DNA from: JBHELQ01 sp046262995
GTDB lineage: Bacteria; Actinomycetota; Thermoleophilia; Solirubrobacterales; Thermoleophilaceae
Direction of reading: 5' to 3'
Length of the DNA: 27,258 bases
NCBI GenBank assembly: GCA_046262995.1
Contig: JBHELQ010000047.1
Location: 1-27,258, forward strand
The translations under genes were made by a program, and so were the position numbers. The notes under the pieces were generated by a model that was not told the DNA's origin, made no database searches, and was given only the letters and a program-made list of their open reading frames with translations. This document shows, in pieces, positions 8,301-15,558 of this stretch (position 1 is the first letter of the stretch; each line of letters opens with the position of its first letter).

Positions 8301-8907
8301 CGAGCAGCATCTTGCCCCCCTGGGGGAGCAGTGAGACGCTCGTCTGGATCGGCAGCGTCCTGCCGGTGAGCTTGAACGCCTCGCGGGCGCCGAACACGGC
8401 CGCCTTGACCTCGAGGATGTCCTGCGCGGTCTCGATGATGATCAGGTCGGCGCCGCCCTCGACCAGGCCCTGCGACTGCTGGGTGAAGACCTCGACGAGC
8501 TCGCGGAACGTGATCTTGCCGAGCGTCGGGTCATCGCTTGCCGGGAGGTGGCCCGTGGGGCCGATCGAACCGGCAACGAAGCGCTCATCGCCCGCAGCCT
8601 TGCGCGCGATCTCCGCGGCCTTGGTGTTGATCTCGAGCGTCTGGGCGCCGAGCCCCCACTCCTCGAGCTTCAGGCGGCTGGCCTGGAAGGTGTCGGTTTC
8701 GATCACCTCGGCGCCGGCGTCGAGCATGGAGGAGTGGACGCCTTCGATGACGTCGGGGCGGTTGAGGACGAGGGCCTCGTGGCACTTGCCCTCGAGCCCG
8801 CCATAGTCCTCGCTCGTCAGGTCGAACTGCTCGAGGGTCGCGCCCATGCCGCCGTCGAAGACGACGACGCGCTCGCGTACAGCCTGCGTGAAATCGCGCT
8901 CAGCCAT
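5323..8907 (-). CDS. metH: Cobalamin-dependent methionine synthase
   Basis: The 1194-residue enzyme transfers a methyl group from 5-methyltetrahydrofolate to homocysteine through cobalamin. All modules are present in the usual order. The homocysteine-binding barrel (about 10-310) has zinc ligands Cys225 (GLNCSTGP) and Cys292/Cys293 (GGCCGTT). The pterin-binding barrel (about 335-610) starts at GERVNSQGSRKAKELL. The cobalamin cap is about 635-715. The B12 domain has the DxHxxG motif at 729-734, with His731 as lower cobalt ligand. The activation domain (about 880-1160) has RRYSWGYPACPDQ for S-adenosylmethionine. The acidic C-tail is variable. The start ATG is 10 bases downstream of a TAGCCT box with no Shine-Dalgarno. 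That leaves no room for a cobalamin riboswitch, so B12 does not seem to control it by that route. Confidence 0.97.
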   Translation of the reverse strand: MAERDFTQAVRERVVVFDGGMGATLEQFDLTSEDYGGLEGKCHEALVLNRPDVIEGVHSSMLDAGAEVIETDTFQASRLKLEEWGLGAQTLEINTKAAEIARKAAGDERFVAGSIGPTGHLPASDDPTLGKITFRELVEVFTQQSQGLVEGGADLIIIETAQDILEVKAAVFGAREAFKLTGRTLPIQTSVSLLPQGGKMLLGTDIQSVLTTLTALDVQVVGLNCSTGPEDMRDAIRYLGENSPVPVHCIPNAGLPLQGPEGETIFPEEPEPLASSLQEFVERHGVSIVGGCCGTTPDHIRAIVERVGGREAVPRPEPGPPQVSSMMTATPLVQEPRPTLVGERVNSQGSRKAKELLLADDYDGIVTIAEDQVQGGAHVLDLCVALTERQDEDEQMRQVAKRVSLTQPAPIQVDSTEPDVIEKALEQIPGRAIVNSINLEAGRDKADRVIPLATAHGAALIALTIDEEGMAKTAERKVEIAKRIRDIACEEHGLDPELLIFDALTFTLTTGDDEWKPSAVETIEGIRRIKAELPGVKASLGVSNVSFGVSPAPRAVLNSVFLHHCVEAGLDLALVNPKHITPYSEIGEEERELTDDLVFNRREDALERFIEHFEQKGESAEEEAAGDPTAQMEPEEALHWHILRRKKEGVEGQIDKAVEKIGAVPTLNKVLLPAMKEVGDKFGAGELILPFVLQSAEVMKKAVAQLENYLDKIEGHTKGTVVIATVFGDVHDIGKSLVNTILTNNGYTVVDLGKQVPIGTILDAAQEHEADAIGLSALLVSTSKQMPACVAELHDRGFEYPVLIGGAAINRDFGRRILYPKGKESDEVYEPGVFYCKDAFQGLDTMDALIDGDARAALLEKVRSEAKKLREQAEVVDDAPPTSDDSVRSAARTDTPLPAPPWLGVRRIEVDLDRVFPYLDRHVLFKLHWGGRGKKGEEWRKIVEGDGQDEGFAPRLERMWREQDYLQPQAKLGYFPCNAAGNELIVFDPEDPERELERLVFPRQPRHDRICLTDFFRPLDSGERDVVALQGVTAGPEVTELIQRLEQEGEFAEQLFVHGLGVQTAEGMAEWLHAQVRSELGIDPDQGRRYSWGYPACPDQSEHEKVWRLLDLEEIGMRLSSGYAVEPEQSTVAIVAHHPQAVYFGMKSGFVPDDKRPDELIAGTDRGGELPPEDDPEDGATEDEARAGAEAAPA

Positions 8908-8917
8908 GGTCCATTAG

Positions 8918-8923
8918 AGGCTA
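8918..8923 (-). promoter_or_regulatory. -10 box of metH
   Basis: TAGCCT, within GTTAGCCTC on the minus strand, 10 bases before the ATG. Transcription from it leaves no leader long enough for a riboswitch. Confidence 0.55.
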
Positions 8924-8939
8924 ACGGCTGGCCGGGGAG

Positions 8940-8953
8940 CGCCCTGGAGGGCG
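8940..8953 (-). terminator. Possible short hairpin after the GH26-like gene
   Basis: CGCCC and GGGCG pair around TGGA between the GH26-like stop and metH. No T run follows on either strand, so intrinsic termination is uncertain. Confidence 0.25.
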
Positions 8954-8965
8954 TCGCGCTTGCGC

Positions 8966-10015
8966 TCAGCGCAGCTCGGCTGGATAAAAGCCGAAGGCGG
9001 GACCGCGCAGCTGGCGCCGCAGCTCGCGGCTGCTGCGCGGGAAGGAGCCCAGGCGCAGCATGCGCTTCAGCCCGCTGCCCTGGTTGTAGACCACCATCCC
9101 GACACGGCGGTGGTGGCGGATCCAGCCGAAGAAGCGCCTCACGAAGCGCGGGTCCTCGCGACCCCACAGCGCCCACTCGCCGAACACGAACGGCTTCCGG
9201 CGCCAGCGGCGATCGCGGTAGAAGCGATTCAGGCCGCGGAAGTTCGGCGAGTTGGCGAAGAAGTCCGTCCCGACCCAATCGACGTAGCGCGACCCGGGCC
9301 AGTAGGCGCCGGGGCCGTTGCCGCGCACGTTCGGCAGCCCGGCCGTGAACGGCACCCACTGCAGCGCCAGGCGGGGTCGCGGCAGCGCGACGCGGTCGCT
9401 GCGCACGGGGGGAAGGCCGAGCCGGCGCAGGCGGCGGTTGATCCCCGCCACCGGACCGCCGCGCAGCACCAGGGCGGCCCTGCGCCAGGCGTTGCGGAAG
9501 GAGCGCGTGGAGTGCGCCCGGCCGCGGAACCTTCCGCTCGGGCCGAAGGCCGAGTATGGGTTGTTCCAGTTGTTCATCTCCGCCATCAGGCGCACGTACA
9601 GGACCTGGCCGCTGTCGGCGGCCAGCCCGTTCAGGTCGATCAGGTAGCCGTCGCCGGCTCCGCTGGCGAGCCCTCCGGGGCTGACGGCGGAGCCGCCGTG
9701 GCCGCCCTCGGCGGTCGAGAGCGCGAACATCGGTCGCACGTGCTGCTCGGCGGCCAGCCGCAGCAGGCCGCGCTGCCAGTTGAGCGAGCGCTGGTCGTGT
9801 CCGCGCCAGCCAGGCGTGAAGAAGAACTGGTAGACGGCCGGGCGCCGCCCGGAGCGGCGCGCGAAGTCACGCATGTGCCCGGCGTCGTAGCCCCCGGTGC
9901 CCCCTTGCAGGACCTTCCCGCGCGGAGGCGCGTAGCGCGCCGCGTCCGCGGCGGCGGGCAGGAGCAGGCAGGCGGCCAGGGCCGCGGCGGCGATCACGGA
10001 GGGCCAGCGGGACAT
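8966..10015 (-). CDS. Secreted glycoside hydrolase, GH26-like (beta-mannanase fold)
   Basis: This 349-residue exported protein has a signal peptide (SVIAAAALAACLLLPAAADA) and one TIM-barrel-like domain. Motifs point to a GH26/endo-mannanase-like fold: VYQFFFTPGW near 61, LMAEMNNWNNPYSAFG near 143 with Glu146 as likely acid/base, YVDWVGTDFF near 244, and PFVFGEWALWGRED near 275 with Glu280 as likely nucleophile. The two Glu are about 134 residues apart, as expected for clan A enzymes. It probably cuts a beta-linked exopolysaccharide or plant mannan; the substrate is unknown. It lies between metH and the glycosyltransferase fusion on the same strand, and could belong with the latter in polysaccharide handling. 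Family identity is by motif, not alignment. Confidence 0.7.
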   Translation of the reverse strand: MSRWPSVIAAAALAACLLLPAAADAARYAPPRGKVLQGGTGGYDAGHMRDFARRSGRRPAVYQFFFTPGWRGHDQRSLNWQRGLLRLAAEQHVRPMFALSTAEGGHGGSAVSPGGLASGAGDGYLIDLNGLAADSGQVLYVRLMAEMNNWNNPYSAFGPSGRFRGRAHSTRSFRNAWRRAALVLRGGPVAGINRRLRRLGLPPVRSDRVALPRPRLALQWVPFTAGLPNVRGNGPGAYWPGSRYVDWVGTDFFANSPNFRGLNRFYRDRRWRRKPFVFGEWALWGREDPRFVRRFFGWIRHHRRVGMVVYNQGSGLKRMLRLGSFPRSSRELRRQLRGPAFGFYPAELR

Positions 10016-10074
10016 CCATGATCGTGTCGGCCGCCCGCGGGGCCGGCCTTAGCCCGCGCTCCGGGGAGCGGACG

Positions 10075-12396
10075 CTAGGCCTCGGCGGTCTCGCCGCGGC
10101 GGGCCGCGGCGCCGAGCTCCACCGGAGCGGCGTGGAGCGCCCGCAGGCGCAGGTCCTTCCAGCTCATCCCCTCGCGCACCAGCGCCGGCATGCCCAGCGC
10201 CAGCGCAGTGGCGATCTCGACCGCCTGCAGGATGATCCCGTACGCGAAGGCGTCCGTCTTGCCGACTCCGTAGGCCGACAGCACCGCGACGCATGCGGCC
10301 TGGAAGACGCCGAGGTTCGACGGCGTGGCCGGAAGCGCAGCCGTCACGTTGACGGCGAACAGCACGGCGGCGGCCGCCCCCATTCCGGCGTGCTGGTCCA
10401 GGCCGAGCGCCACCAGCAGAGCGAAGCAGGCGAGCCATTGCACGGCCCAGGCCGAGAGCTGCATCAGGGCGGCCCAACACCCCAGGCGGGGCTTGCGGAA
10501 GACGGTCAGCCCGCTGCGCGCCTGGACCATCGCCCCGCGCACGAGCGCGGCCGCGCGCTGCACGCGCTGGTAGCGCGAAGGACGCCCGCGGCGGAGCAGC
10601 CAGGGGGCGCTCAGCACCAGCACGAGCAGGACCACCGGGATCGTCGTGGCGACTACGAGCGCGCCCTCGTGACCCCTGAACAGCCCGACGGTGGCGAACA
10701 TGACCGTTCCCAGGGCGCACAGCGCCACGAGATTGAGCAGGGTCTGCGAGACCAGCGTGCCGAGGACCAGCGGGAAGCGGTCGCGCATGCGTCCCAGGCG
10801 CCGCGCGACGATCAAGGCGCGCGACGGCTCTCCCAGCCGGGCCGGCAGGGTCGCCGACATCAGGACGCCGATCATCGTGCCGCGTGCGGCGTCGCGGCGC
10901 CGGACCCGCACCGCCCCCCCGAGCGCGGCGCGCAGAATCGCATGCCATGCCTCGGCCCGCAGCAGCATCGAGCTGCACATGAGCGCGAAGGAGACGAGCA
11001 TCCAGACGGGCGCGGCCGCGAGCAGGGCCTGCCCGATGGAGTGCAGGCCTATTCGCCGCAGCGCCATAGCGGCCAGGGCGACTCCAAGCACGGCCCCGCC
11101 CACCGCCAGCAGGCGCCGGGCGGCGTGCGCGCGGCGCGATCGGGCGGCCGCAGGGTCGCGCGGCTCGATCGATTCCAGCCGGCGCGGAGGCACGTGGCCC
11201 GCCCGGTCCAGCGGCTTGAGGCCCGCTCCGACCGCCAGCCGCGCCGTCCGGCCCTCCGGCTGCGGCAGCTCGCGCGCCCGATCGTAGACCTCGGTCACCT
11301 CCTGGGCCACCGTGGGCCACGCGAAGCGCTCGGCCCGTCGACGCGCAGCCGCGGCCATGCGAGCCCGCCGCTCCGGCTCGACCGCCATGGCCGCCAGCGC
11401 CTCGCCGAGCTCCACCGGGCGCCCCGCGGGCACGAGCAGGCCGTCCTCCCCGTCGCGCACCACGTCCCTGTAGCCCGCGATGTCGGACGCGACGACCGGC
11501 GTGCCGGACGCGAACGCCTCGGTGAGCACCATGCCGAAGCTCTCACCGCCGAGCGAGGGCGCCACGAGCACGTCCGCGCTGCCGAGCAGCCGCCACTTCT
11601 CGGAGTCGCTCACTCGGCCGGCGATCTCGATGCCCTCCAGGTCGAGCATGAGCGGCTCGACCTCTTCCGGCGGGGCGCCGGCGACGGTGAGGCGCGCGTC
11701 GACGCCCGCCGCCCGCAGCGCCTCGAAGGCGCGCAGCAGGACGGGCAGCCCCTTGCGCTCCTCGGGGCGGCCCACGAACAGCAGACGCAGCTCGTCGTGG
11801 CCGTCGTCGTGCGCCGGGCGGGCGGCGGTCAGGTCGACGCCGTTCGGGATCACCCGGTAGCGCCCGCCGTAGAAGCGCTCCGCGGTCCAGCGCGCGGCCT
11901 CCGACACGGCGATCCTGCCCGCGAGCCTGCGGTACATCCGGCGCGCGCCGGCGACATTGGCGGCGAAGCCGTTCGTCAGGCGGCTCTTCGAGTAGGTGTG
12001 GAAGGTGGCCACCACCGGCCCGCGCGCGGCCTCGAGCGCGAACCAGCTCAGGCACGGGACATTCGGCTCGTGGACGTGAACCACGTCGAAGCCCCCGGCG
12101 CGCAGCTCGCGCCCGAGCGACGCGATCGCGGTCGGCGAGAAGGACAGGTTCGACACGGCCCCGTTCATGGGGAGGCCGACCGTGCGTCCGAGCGGCACCA
12201 CGTGCTCGGGCAGGGGCCGTGGCTGCGGGCGGGCGCCGCGGTGGAGCACACGTGCCAGGCGGTCGTCTGGATCGGAGGGGGTGAACAGGCGGACGTCGTG
12301 GCCCTGGCCCAGGAGCTCCCCGGCCAGTTCCTCCACGTGGCGCCCGACCCCGCCCGGATACGCGTACGAGTAGGGCGAGACCAGCGCTATGCGCAC
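10075..12396 (-). CDS. GT4 glycosyltransferase (PimA-like) fused to UPF0104/LPG-synthase-type membrane domain
   Basis: This 773-residue product combines two normally separate proteins. Residues 1-375 are a GT-B, GT4 glycosyltransferase: VRIALVSPYSYAYPGGVGRH at the start (the GGVG donor loop, very like PimA), VVHVHEPNVP near 105, GRPEERKG with Arg/Lys at 210-215, and the EX7E motif Glu285-Glu293. After a polar linker (about 376-425), residues about 428-745 hold several hydrophobic helices typical of the UPF0104/lysylphosphatidylglycerol-synthase membrane domain, including VLMSATLPARLGEPSRALIV and ALPATPSNLGVFQAACVAVL. The natural reading is a membrane-linked mannosyl- or glycosyltransferase acting on a lipid substrate held by its own membrane domain. 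The GTG start at 12396 is the first residue of the Rossmann strand and lies 6 bases after TACGAT. Confidence 0.9.
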   Translation of the reverse strand: MRIALVSPYSYAYPGGVGRHVEELAGELLGQGHDVRLFTPSDPDDRLARVLHRGARPQPRPLPEHVVPLGRTVGLPMNGAVSNLSFSPTAIASLGRELRAGGFDVVHVHEPNVPCLSWFALEAARGPVVATFHTYSKSRLTNGFAANVAGARRMYRRLAGRIAVSEAARWTAERFYGGRYRVIPNGVDLTAARPAHDDGHDELRLLFVGRPEERKGLPVLLRAFEALRAAGVDARLTVAGAPPEEVEPLMLDLEGIEIAGRVSDSEKWRLLGSADVLVAPSLGGESFGMVLTEAFASGTPVVASDIAGYRDVVRDGEDGLLVPAGRPVELGEALAAMAVEPERRARMAAAARRRAERFAWPTVAQEVTEVYDRARELPQPEGRTARLAVGAGLKPLDRAGHVPPRRLESIEPRDPAAARSRRAHAARRLLAVGGAVLGVALAAMALRRIGLHSIGQALLAAAPVWMLVSFALMCSSMLLRAEAWHAILRAALGGAVRVRRRDAARGTMIGVLMSATLPARLGEPSRALIVARRLGRMRDRFPLVLGTLVSQTLLNLVALCALGTVMFATVGLFRGHEGALVVATTIPVVLLVLVLSAPWLLRRGRPSRYQRVQRAAALVRGAMVQARSGLTVFRKPRLGCWAALMQLSAWAVQWLACFALLVALGLDQHAGMGAAAAVLFAVNVTAALPATPSNLGVFQAACVAVLSAYGVGKTDAFAYGIILQAVEIATALALGMPALVREGMSWKDLRLRALHAAPVELGAAARRGETAEA

Positions 12397-12402
12397 CGGA
12401 TC

Positions 12403-12408
12403 ATCGTA
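12403..12408 (-). promoter_or_regulatory. -10 box of the GT4-fusion gene
   Basis: TACGAT on the minus strand, 6 bases before the GTG start, which places the expected first base of the transcript on the start codon itself. Confidence 0.55.
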
Positions 12409-12470
12409 ACCCACATATCCGCTGGTTTCCTGTCGCGGACGACCGCGTCGAATCCGCCACACTGTCGCTC

Positions 12471-13166
12471 GTGACAGAGCGCCGGAACTACGTGAAGTTC
12501 AGCTTCGTGAAGGTGGATTCGGCCTGGCGGCGGCAGCCTGCGGAGCAGCGCGCGCAGGACAAGCGCGAGTTCGCGGCCGCCCTGCGCGAGTTCGCGGAGG
12601 ACCACTACCTGCGCTGCTACTCGCTGGTGGGCACGCGCGGGGACTGCGAGCTGATGGTCAGGGCGGTCTGCCCGAGCCTCGAGCCGGTCCACGAGCTGCA
12701 CGTGCTGCTGAACCAGAGCGGCCTGATGCGCTGGGCGGAGATCCCCTACTCGTATCTCGCGATGACCAAGCCGTCCGTCTACTCCGACGAGCCGCTGCCG
12801 CTGGAGCCCAGGCCGGGAGCCGACCGCCGCTACCTGATCGTCTATCCGATGTGGAAGAAGCGGGAGTGGTACCTGCTGCCAGAGGACGAGCGCATGCGCA
12901 TCATGCGAGGGCACATCGAGGTGGGCCGCCGCCACGGCACGATCGAGATCAACACCGCCTACTCGTTCGGGCTCGACGACCAGGAGTTCGTGGTCTCGTT
13001 CGACACCGACGACCCGGCCGAGTTCCTGGACCTGGTGCAGGAGCTGCGCGGGACGGAGTCGAGCGCCTACACGGAGAGCGAGACTCCGATCTTCACCTGC
13101 ATGAGCGCGTCGCCGGAACGTGCGCTGGACGCGCTCGACGGCGAGGCCGTGCGCGCCGAGGTCTAG
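12471..13166 (+). CDS. hemQ: Coproheme decarboxylase (HemQ/ChdC, chlorite dismutase family)
   Basis: This 231-residue cytosolic enzyme does the last step of the coproporphyrin-dependent haem pathway of Gram-positive bacteria, oxidative decarboxylation of coproheme to haem b. The C-terminal half is diagnostic: YLIVYPMWKKREWYLLP near 121, RMRIMRGHIEVGRRH near 141, NTAYSFGLDDQEFVVSFDTD near 161, and SAYTESETPIFT near 198. By position, Tyr125 fits the radical tyrosine and His148 the proximal haem ligand of actinobacterial ChdC; this is an inference from spacing. The start is GTG 12471. It is transcribed away from the glycosyltransferase gene and its stop codon touches that of the ferredoxin reductase gene. 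No other haem gene is in the window. Confidence 0.95.
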   Translation: MTERRNYVKFSFVKVDSAWRRQPAEQRAQDKREFAAALREFAEDHYLRCYSLVGTRGDCELMVRAVCPSLEPVHELHVLLNQSGLMRWAEIPYSYLAMTKPSVYSDEPLPLEPRPGADRRYLIVYPMWKKREWYLLPEDERMRIMRGHIEVGRRHGTIEINTAYSFGLDDQEFVVSFDTDDPAEFLDLVQELRGTESSAYTESETPIFTCMSASPERALDALDGEAVRAEV

Positions 13167-14585
13167 CTACGAGACGCGCTCGCGGTCGGCCTCACGGGCG
13201 GCCTCGAGCAGCTCGCCCAGCGCCGAGAGCTTCACCCTGGGCCTGCCGTGCGGCTCCCCGGCCTCGCGCTCGCGGCGGTCGATGGCCTCCCAGCCCACGT
13301 ACGTCACGTGATCGGGCGCGCGCTCACGCAAGAGCTCCTCGAGCGAGGAGCGGTCCGGATCGGCGGGTTCGGGCAGCCGGCCCTGCTCGAGGTCCTCGAA
13401 CAGCGAATCGACCGTCTCCTGGGCGTCCTTCTTGTTGGTCCCGATGATCCCGGTCGGGCCGCGCTTGATCCAGCCGACGGCGTACTGGCCGGGCAGTTGC
13501 TCCCCGCGCTCGGGGTCGAGCACGCGGCCGCCCTCGTTCGGAAGCACGCAGCTCCGCTCGTCGAAGGGCAGGCCCGGCAGCGGCACGCCGCGGTAGCCGA
13601 TCGAGCGGAAGACCAGTCCGCAGGGGATTTCCTCCTGCGCCTCGGTCGCGCGCGGCCGCAGCACCCCGTCCTCGTCACGGTGCAGCTCGTTCCTGACGAT
13701 CCGGATCCCCTCGACGCGGTCCTCGCCGAGGATCTCCACGGGCGAGACGAGAAAGCGCAGGGCGATGCGCTTGCCCTTACCGCCGGGCACGCTCCCGGCG
13801 TATTCGGTCAGGATCTCCACGTTCCTGCGCGCGGTCAGGTGGCCCTCCCCCTCGATGGCCGCGGCGCTGAGGGGATCGAGGCGGCAGTCGTCGGGGTCGA
13901 CGACGACGTCGGCGCCCGTCATGTCACGCAGCTCGAGCAGCTCGGGGTTCGTGAACGCGGCCTGCGCGGGGCCGCGGCGGCCGAGCACGACGACTTCCTT
14001 GACATTCGAGCGCCGCAGGGCCTCGAGCGCGTGATCGGCGACGTCCGTCTTGGCGAGCTCGTCGGGGTCGCTCGCGAGCATGCGCGTGACGTCCATCGCC
14101 ACGTTGCCGTTGCCGACCACGACGGCGCGCTCGGCGGAGAGGTCGAACTCGAGCTCGCGGTAGTCGGGATGGGCGTTGTACCAGGCGACGAACTCGGTGG
14201 CCGCCCGGCTGCCCGGAAGGTCCTCGCCGGGGATGCCCATGCGTCTGTCCGTCTGGGCTCCGACCGCGTACAGGACGGCGTGATAGCGGGAGGCCAGGTC
14301 GTCGTAGTCGACGTCCCTCCCGAACTCGACGTTGCCGTAGAAGCGGAACTCGGGGTGCTGCGCGGTCTTCTCGTACATGCGGCTGACCGCCTTGATGTTC
14401 GGGTGGTCCGGGGCAACCCCGGCACGAACCAGCCCCCACGGGGTCGGCAGGCGGTCGTAGACGTCCACCTGCACGCTGCGCTCCCGGTCCTTCAGCAGGT
14501 GGCCGGCGGCGTAGAACCCTGCGGGGCCGGATCCGACGATCGCGACCCGCAGCGGATTGTCCTGTGTTCCGATTCCAGTGGGCAT
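13167..14585 (-). CDS. fprA: Ferredoxin/flavodoxin-NADP+ reductase, FprA (adrenodoxin-reductase) type
   Basis: This 472-residue flavoenzyme passes electrons between NADPH and ferredoxin. The FAD Rossmann motif is at about 13-24 (VAIVGSGPAGFYAA), followed by LPTPWGLVRAGVAPDHPNIK near 46, a hallmark of this family. The NADP-binding fold is around 155-170 (AVVVGNGNVAMDVTRML), with VVVLGRRGPAQAAFTNPELL near 202. The C-terminal FAD/NADP contact YAVGWIKRGPTGIIGTNKKD is near 371. It starts at ATG 14585. A palindrome enclosing TATAAT lies about 60 bases upstream and is the likely controlled promoter. The reductase could feed ferredoxin for cytochrome P450s or the iron-sulfur machinery nearby, though the sequence does not show the partner. 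Confidence 0.95.
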   Translation of the reverse strand: MPTGIGTQDNPLRVAIVGSGPAGFYAAGHLLKDRERSVQVDVYDRLPTPWGLVRAGVAPDHPNIKAVSRMYEKTAQHPEFRFYGNVEFGRDVDYDDLASRYHAVLYAVGAQTDRRMGIPGEDLPGSRAATEFVAWYNAHPDYRELEFDLSAERAVVVGNGNVAMDVTRMLASDPDELAKTDVADHALEALRRSNVKEVVVLGRRGPAQAAFTNPELLELRDMTGADVVVDPDDCRLDPLSAAAIEGEGHLTARRNVEILTEYAGSVPGGKGKRIALRFLVSPVEILGEDRVEGIRIVRNELHRDEDGVLRPRATEAQEEIPCGLVFRSIGYRGVPLPGLPFDERSCVLPNEGGRVLDPERGEQLPGQYAVGWIKRGPTGIIGTNKKDAQETVDSLFEDLEQGRLPEPADPDRSSLEELLRERAPDHVTYVGWEAIDRREREAGEPHGRPRVKLSALGELLEAAREADRERVS

Positions 14586-14640
14586 GGGTCTGGAGCAGTG
14601 GCCCGGCCAGACGGGCCCCTGCCGAGGTTACGCGGCGAGC

Positions 14641-14661
14641 CCGGGATTATAGGAATCCCGG
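14641..14661. promoter_or_regulatory. Palindrome enclosing a TATAAT box, upstream of fprA
   Basis: Two perfect 8-base arms, CCGGGATT and AATCCCGG, flank a 5-base centre. On the minus strand the element contains TATAAT at 14651-14646, a consensus -10 box, about 60 bases before the fprA ATG. A repressor bound here would block that promoter. A hairpin terminator for the FAH gene is the other option, but no T run follows. Confidence 0.6.
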
Positions 14662-14671
14662 TCCGGCGGCT

Positions 14672-15517
14672 TCAGGCGATCTTCGTCTCGAGCCTGCCGA
14701 GCTGCGGGGAGGAGATCTCGATCCGGTCGCCGGGCTCGAGCCAGGTTCGGGGCTCACGCAGGCTGCCGACCCCGGCCGGCGTGCCGGTGGCCACCACGTC
14801 ACCCGGCTCCAGCGTCATCAGCTTCGACAGGTAGGTCACGAGCTCCGGGATCGAGTGCACCAGGTCCGCGGTCGAAGCCTTCTGCCTGAGCTCTCCGTTC
14901 AGGCGCAGCTCGATCTCGATGGCGTCGTGGGGCCCCGCCTCGTCCGGCGTGACCAGAGCGGGCCCGCAGGGCGCAGCCCCGTCGAACACCTTGCCCGGCA
15001 TCCACTGGGGCGTCAGGAACTGGTAGTCGCGCGCCGACAGGTCGTTCAGCAGCATGTAGCCCGCGACGAAGTCCAGCGCCCGCTCGGGCGGCACGTCCTT
15101 GCAGCGCGCGCCGATCGCGAACGCGACCTCCGCCTCGTAGTCGACCTTCTCGCTCCAGGGTGGGAGCGCCACGGTGGCGCCGGGCGGAGCCAGCGCATTG
15201 GCGAACTTCGCGAAGAAGGTCGGCGTCTCCGGCGGCTCCGCGCCCTGCTCCTCGGCGTGGGAGCGGTAGTTCAGGCCGATGCAGACGATCTTCCCGGGAC
15301 GCGCGATCGGTGGCAGGAGCTCCACGCCCTCGACCGGCACTCCCTCCTCCTCCACGGCCTCGACCTCGGGCAGCAGGCCACCCTGGAGCAGGGCGTAGAC
15401 GGTCCGGTCCTCGCCCCTCACATGGGCGAACGCCTCCCCCCAGATGTCGTACACGCGGTCGTCGCGCAGCAGCGCGGCACGCGGGCCGGGCCCGGCCTCG
15501 AAGCTCACCAGCCGCAT
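14672..15517 (-). CDS. Fumarylacetoacetate hydrolase (FAH) family protein
   Basis: This 281-residue member of the FAH superfamily acts on beta-diketo/acyl-pyruvate-type substrates in catabolism. A small N-terminal domain (about 1-65) precedes the catalytic fold: KIVCIGLNYRSHAEE near 76, TPTFFAKFANAL near 98, metal ligands in DYEAEVAFAIG near 126, LNDLSARDYQ near 158, FDGAAPCGPALVTPDE near 178 and VVATGTPAGVG near 241. The acidic metal triad is present, so an active enzyme is expected. Isomerase or decarboxylase forms (HpcE-like) share these motifs, and the substrate cannot be told here. TAGGCT lies 8 bases before the ATG without a Shine-Dalgarno. It shares a 41-base divergent promoter region with the AlkA-like gene. 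Confidence 0.92.
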   Translation of the reverse strand: MRLVSFEAGPGPRAALLRDDRVYDIWGEAFAHVRGEDRTVYALLQGGLLPEVEAVEEEGVPVEGVELLPPIARPGKIVCIGLNYRSHAEEQGAEPPETPTFFAKFANALAPPGATVALPPWSEKVDYEAEVAFAIGARCKDVPPERALDFVAGYMLLNDLSARDYQFLTPQWMPGKVFDGAAPCGPALVTPDEAGPHDAIEIELRLNGELRQKASTADLVHSIPELVTYLSKLMTLEPGDVVATGTPAGVGSLREPRTWLEPGDRIEISSPQLGRLETKIA

Positions 15518-15525
15518 CGCCGGGC

Positions 15526-15531
15526 AGCCTA
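15526..15531 (-). promoter_or_regulatory. -10 box of the FAH gene
   Basis: TAGGCT on the minus strand, 8 bases before the ATG. It sits in the 41-base divergent region shared with the AlkA-like gene. Confidence 0.55.
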
Positions 15532-15544
15532 TCCGGGGGCTGCA

Positions 15545-15550
15545 TAGGGT
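15545..15550 (+). promoter_or_regulatory. -10 box of the AlkA-like gene
   Basis: TAGGGT 8 bases before the ATG. It is 13 bases from the opposing TAGGCT box, so each promoter's -35 region lies inside the neighbouring unit. Confidence 0.5.
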
Positions 15551-15558
15551 GAGGGCCG

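Noticed and set aside
5149..8334. Very long plus-strand ORF (1061 codons) opposite metH
   Set aside because: It is a stop-poor antisense frame of a strongly conserved gene in high-GC DNA. Its translation is low-complexity (Arg, Leu, Val, His repeats) with no family motif.
8908..8965. Cobalamin or SAM riboswitch in front of metH
   Set aside because: Only 58 bases are available, the -10-like box is 10 bases from the ATG, and no B12-box-like sequence is seen.
10018..12474. Long plus-strand ORF (818 codons) opposite the GT4 fusion
   Set aside because: Same cause: the minus-strand frame has clear catalytic motifs and membrane helices, whereas this frame has an Arg/His/Gln-rich translation.
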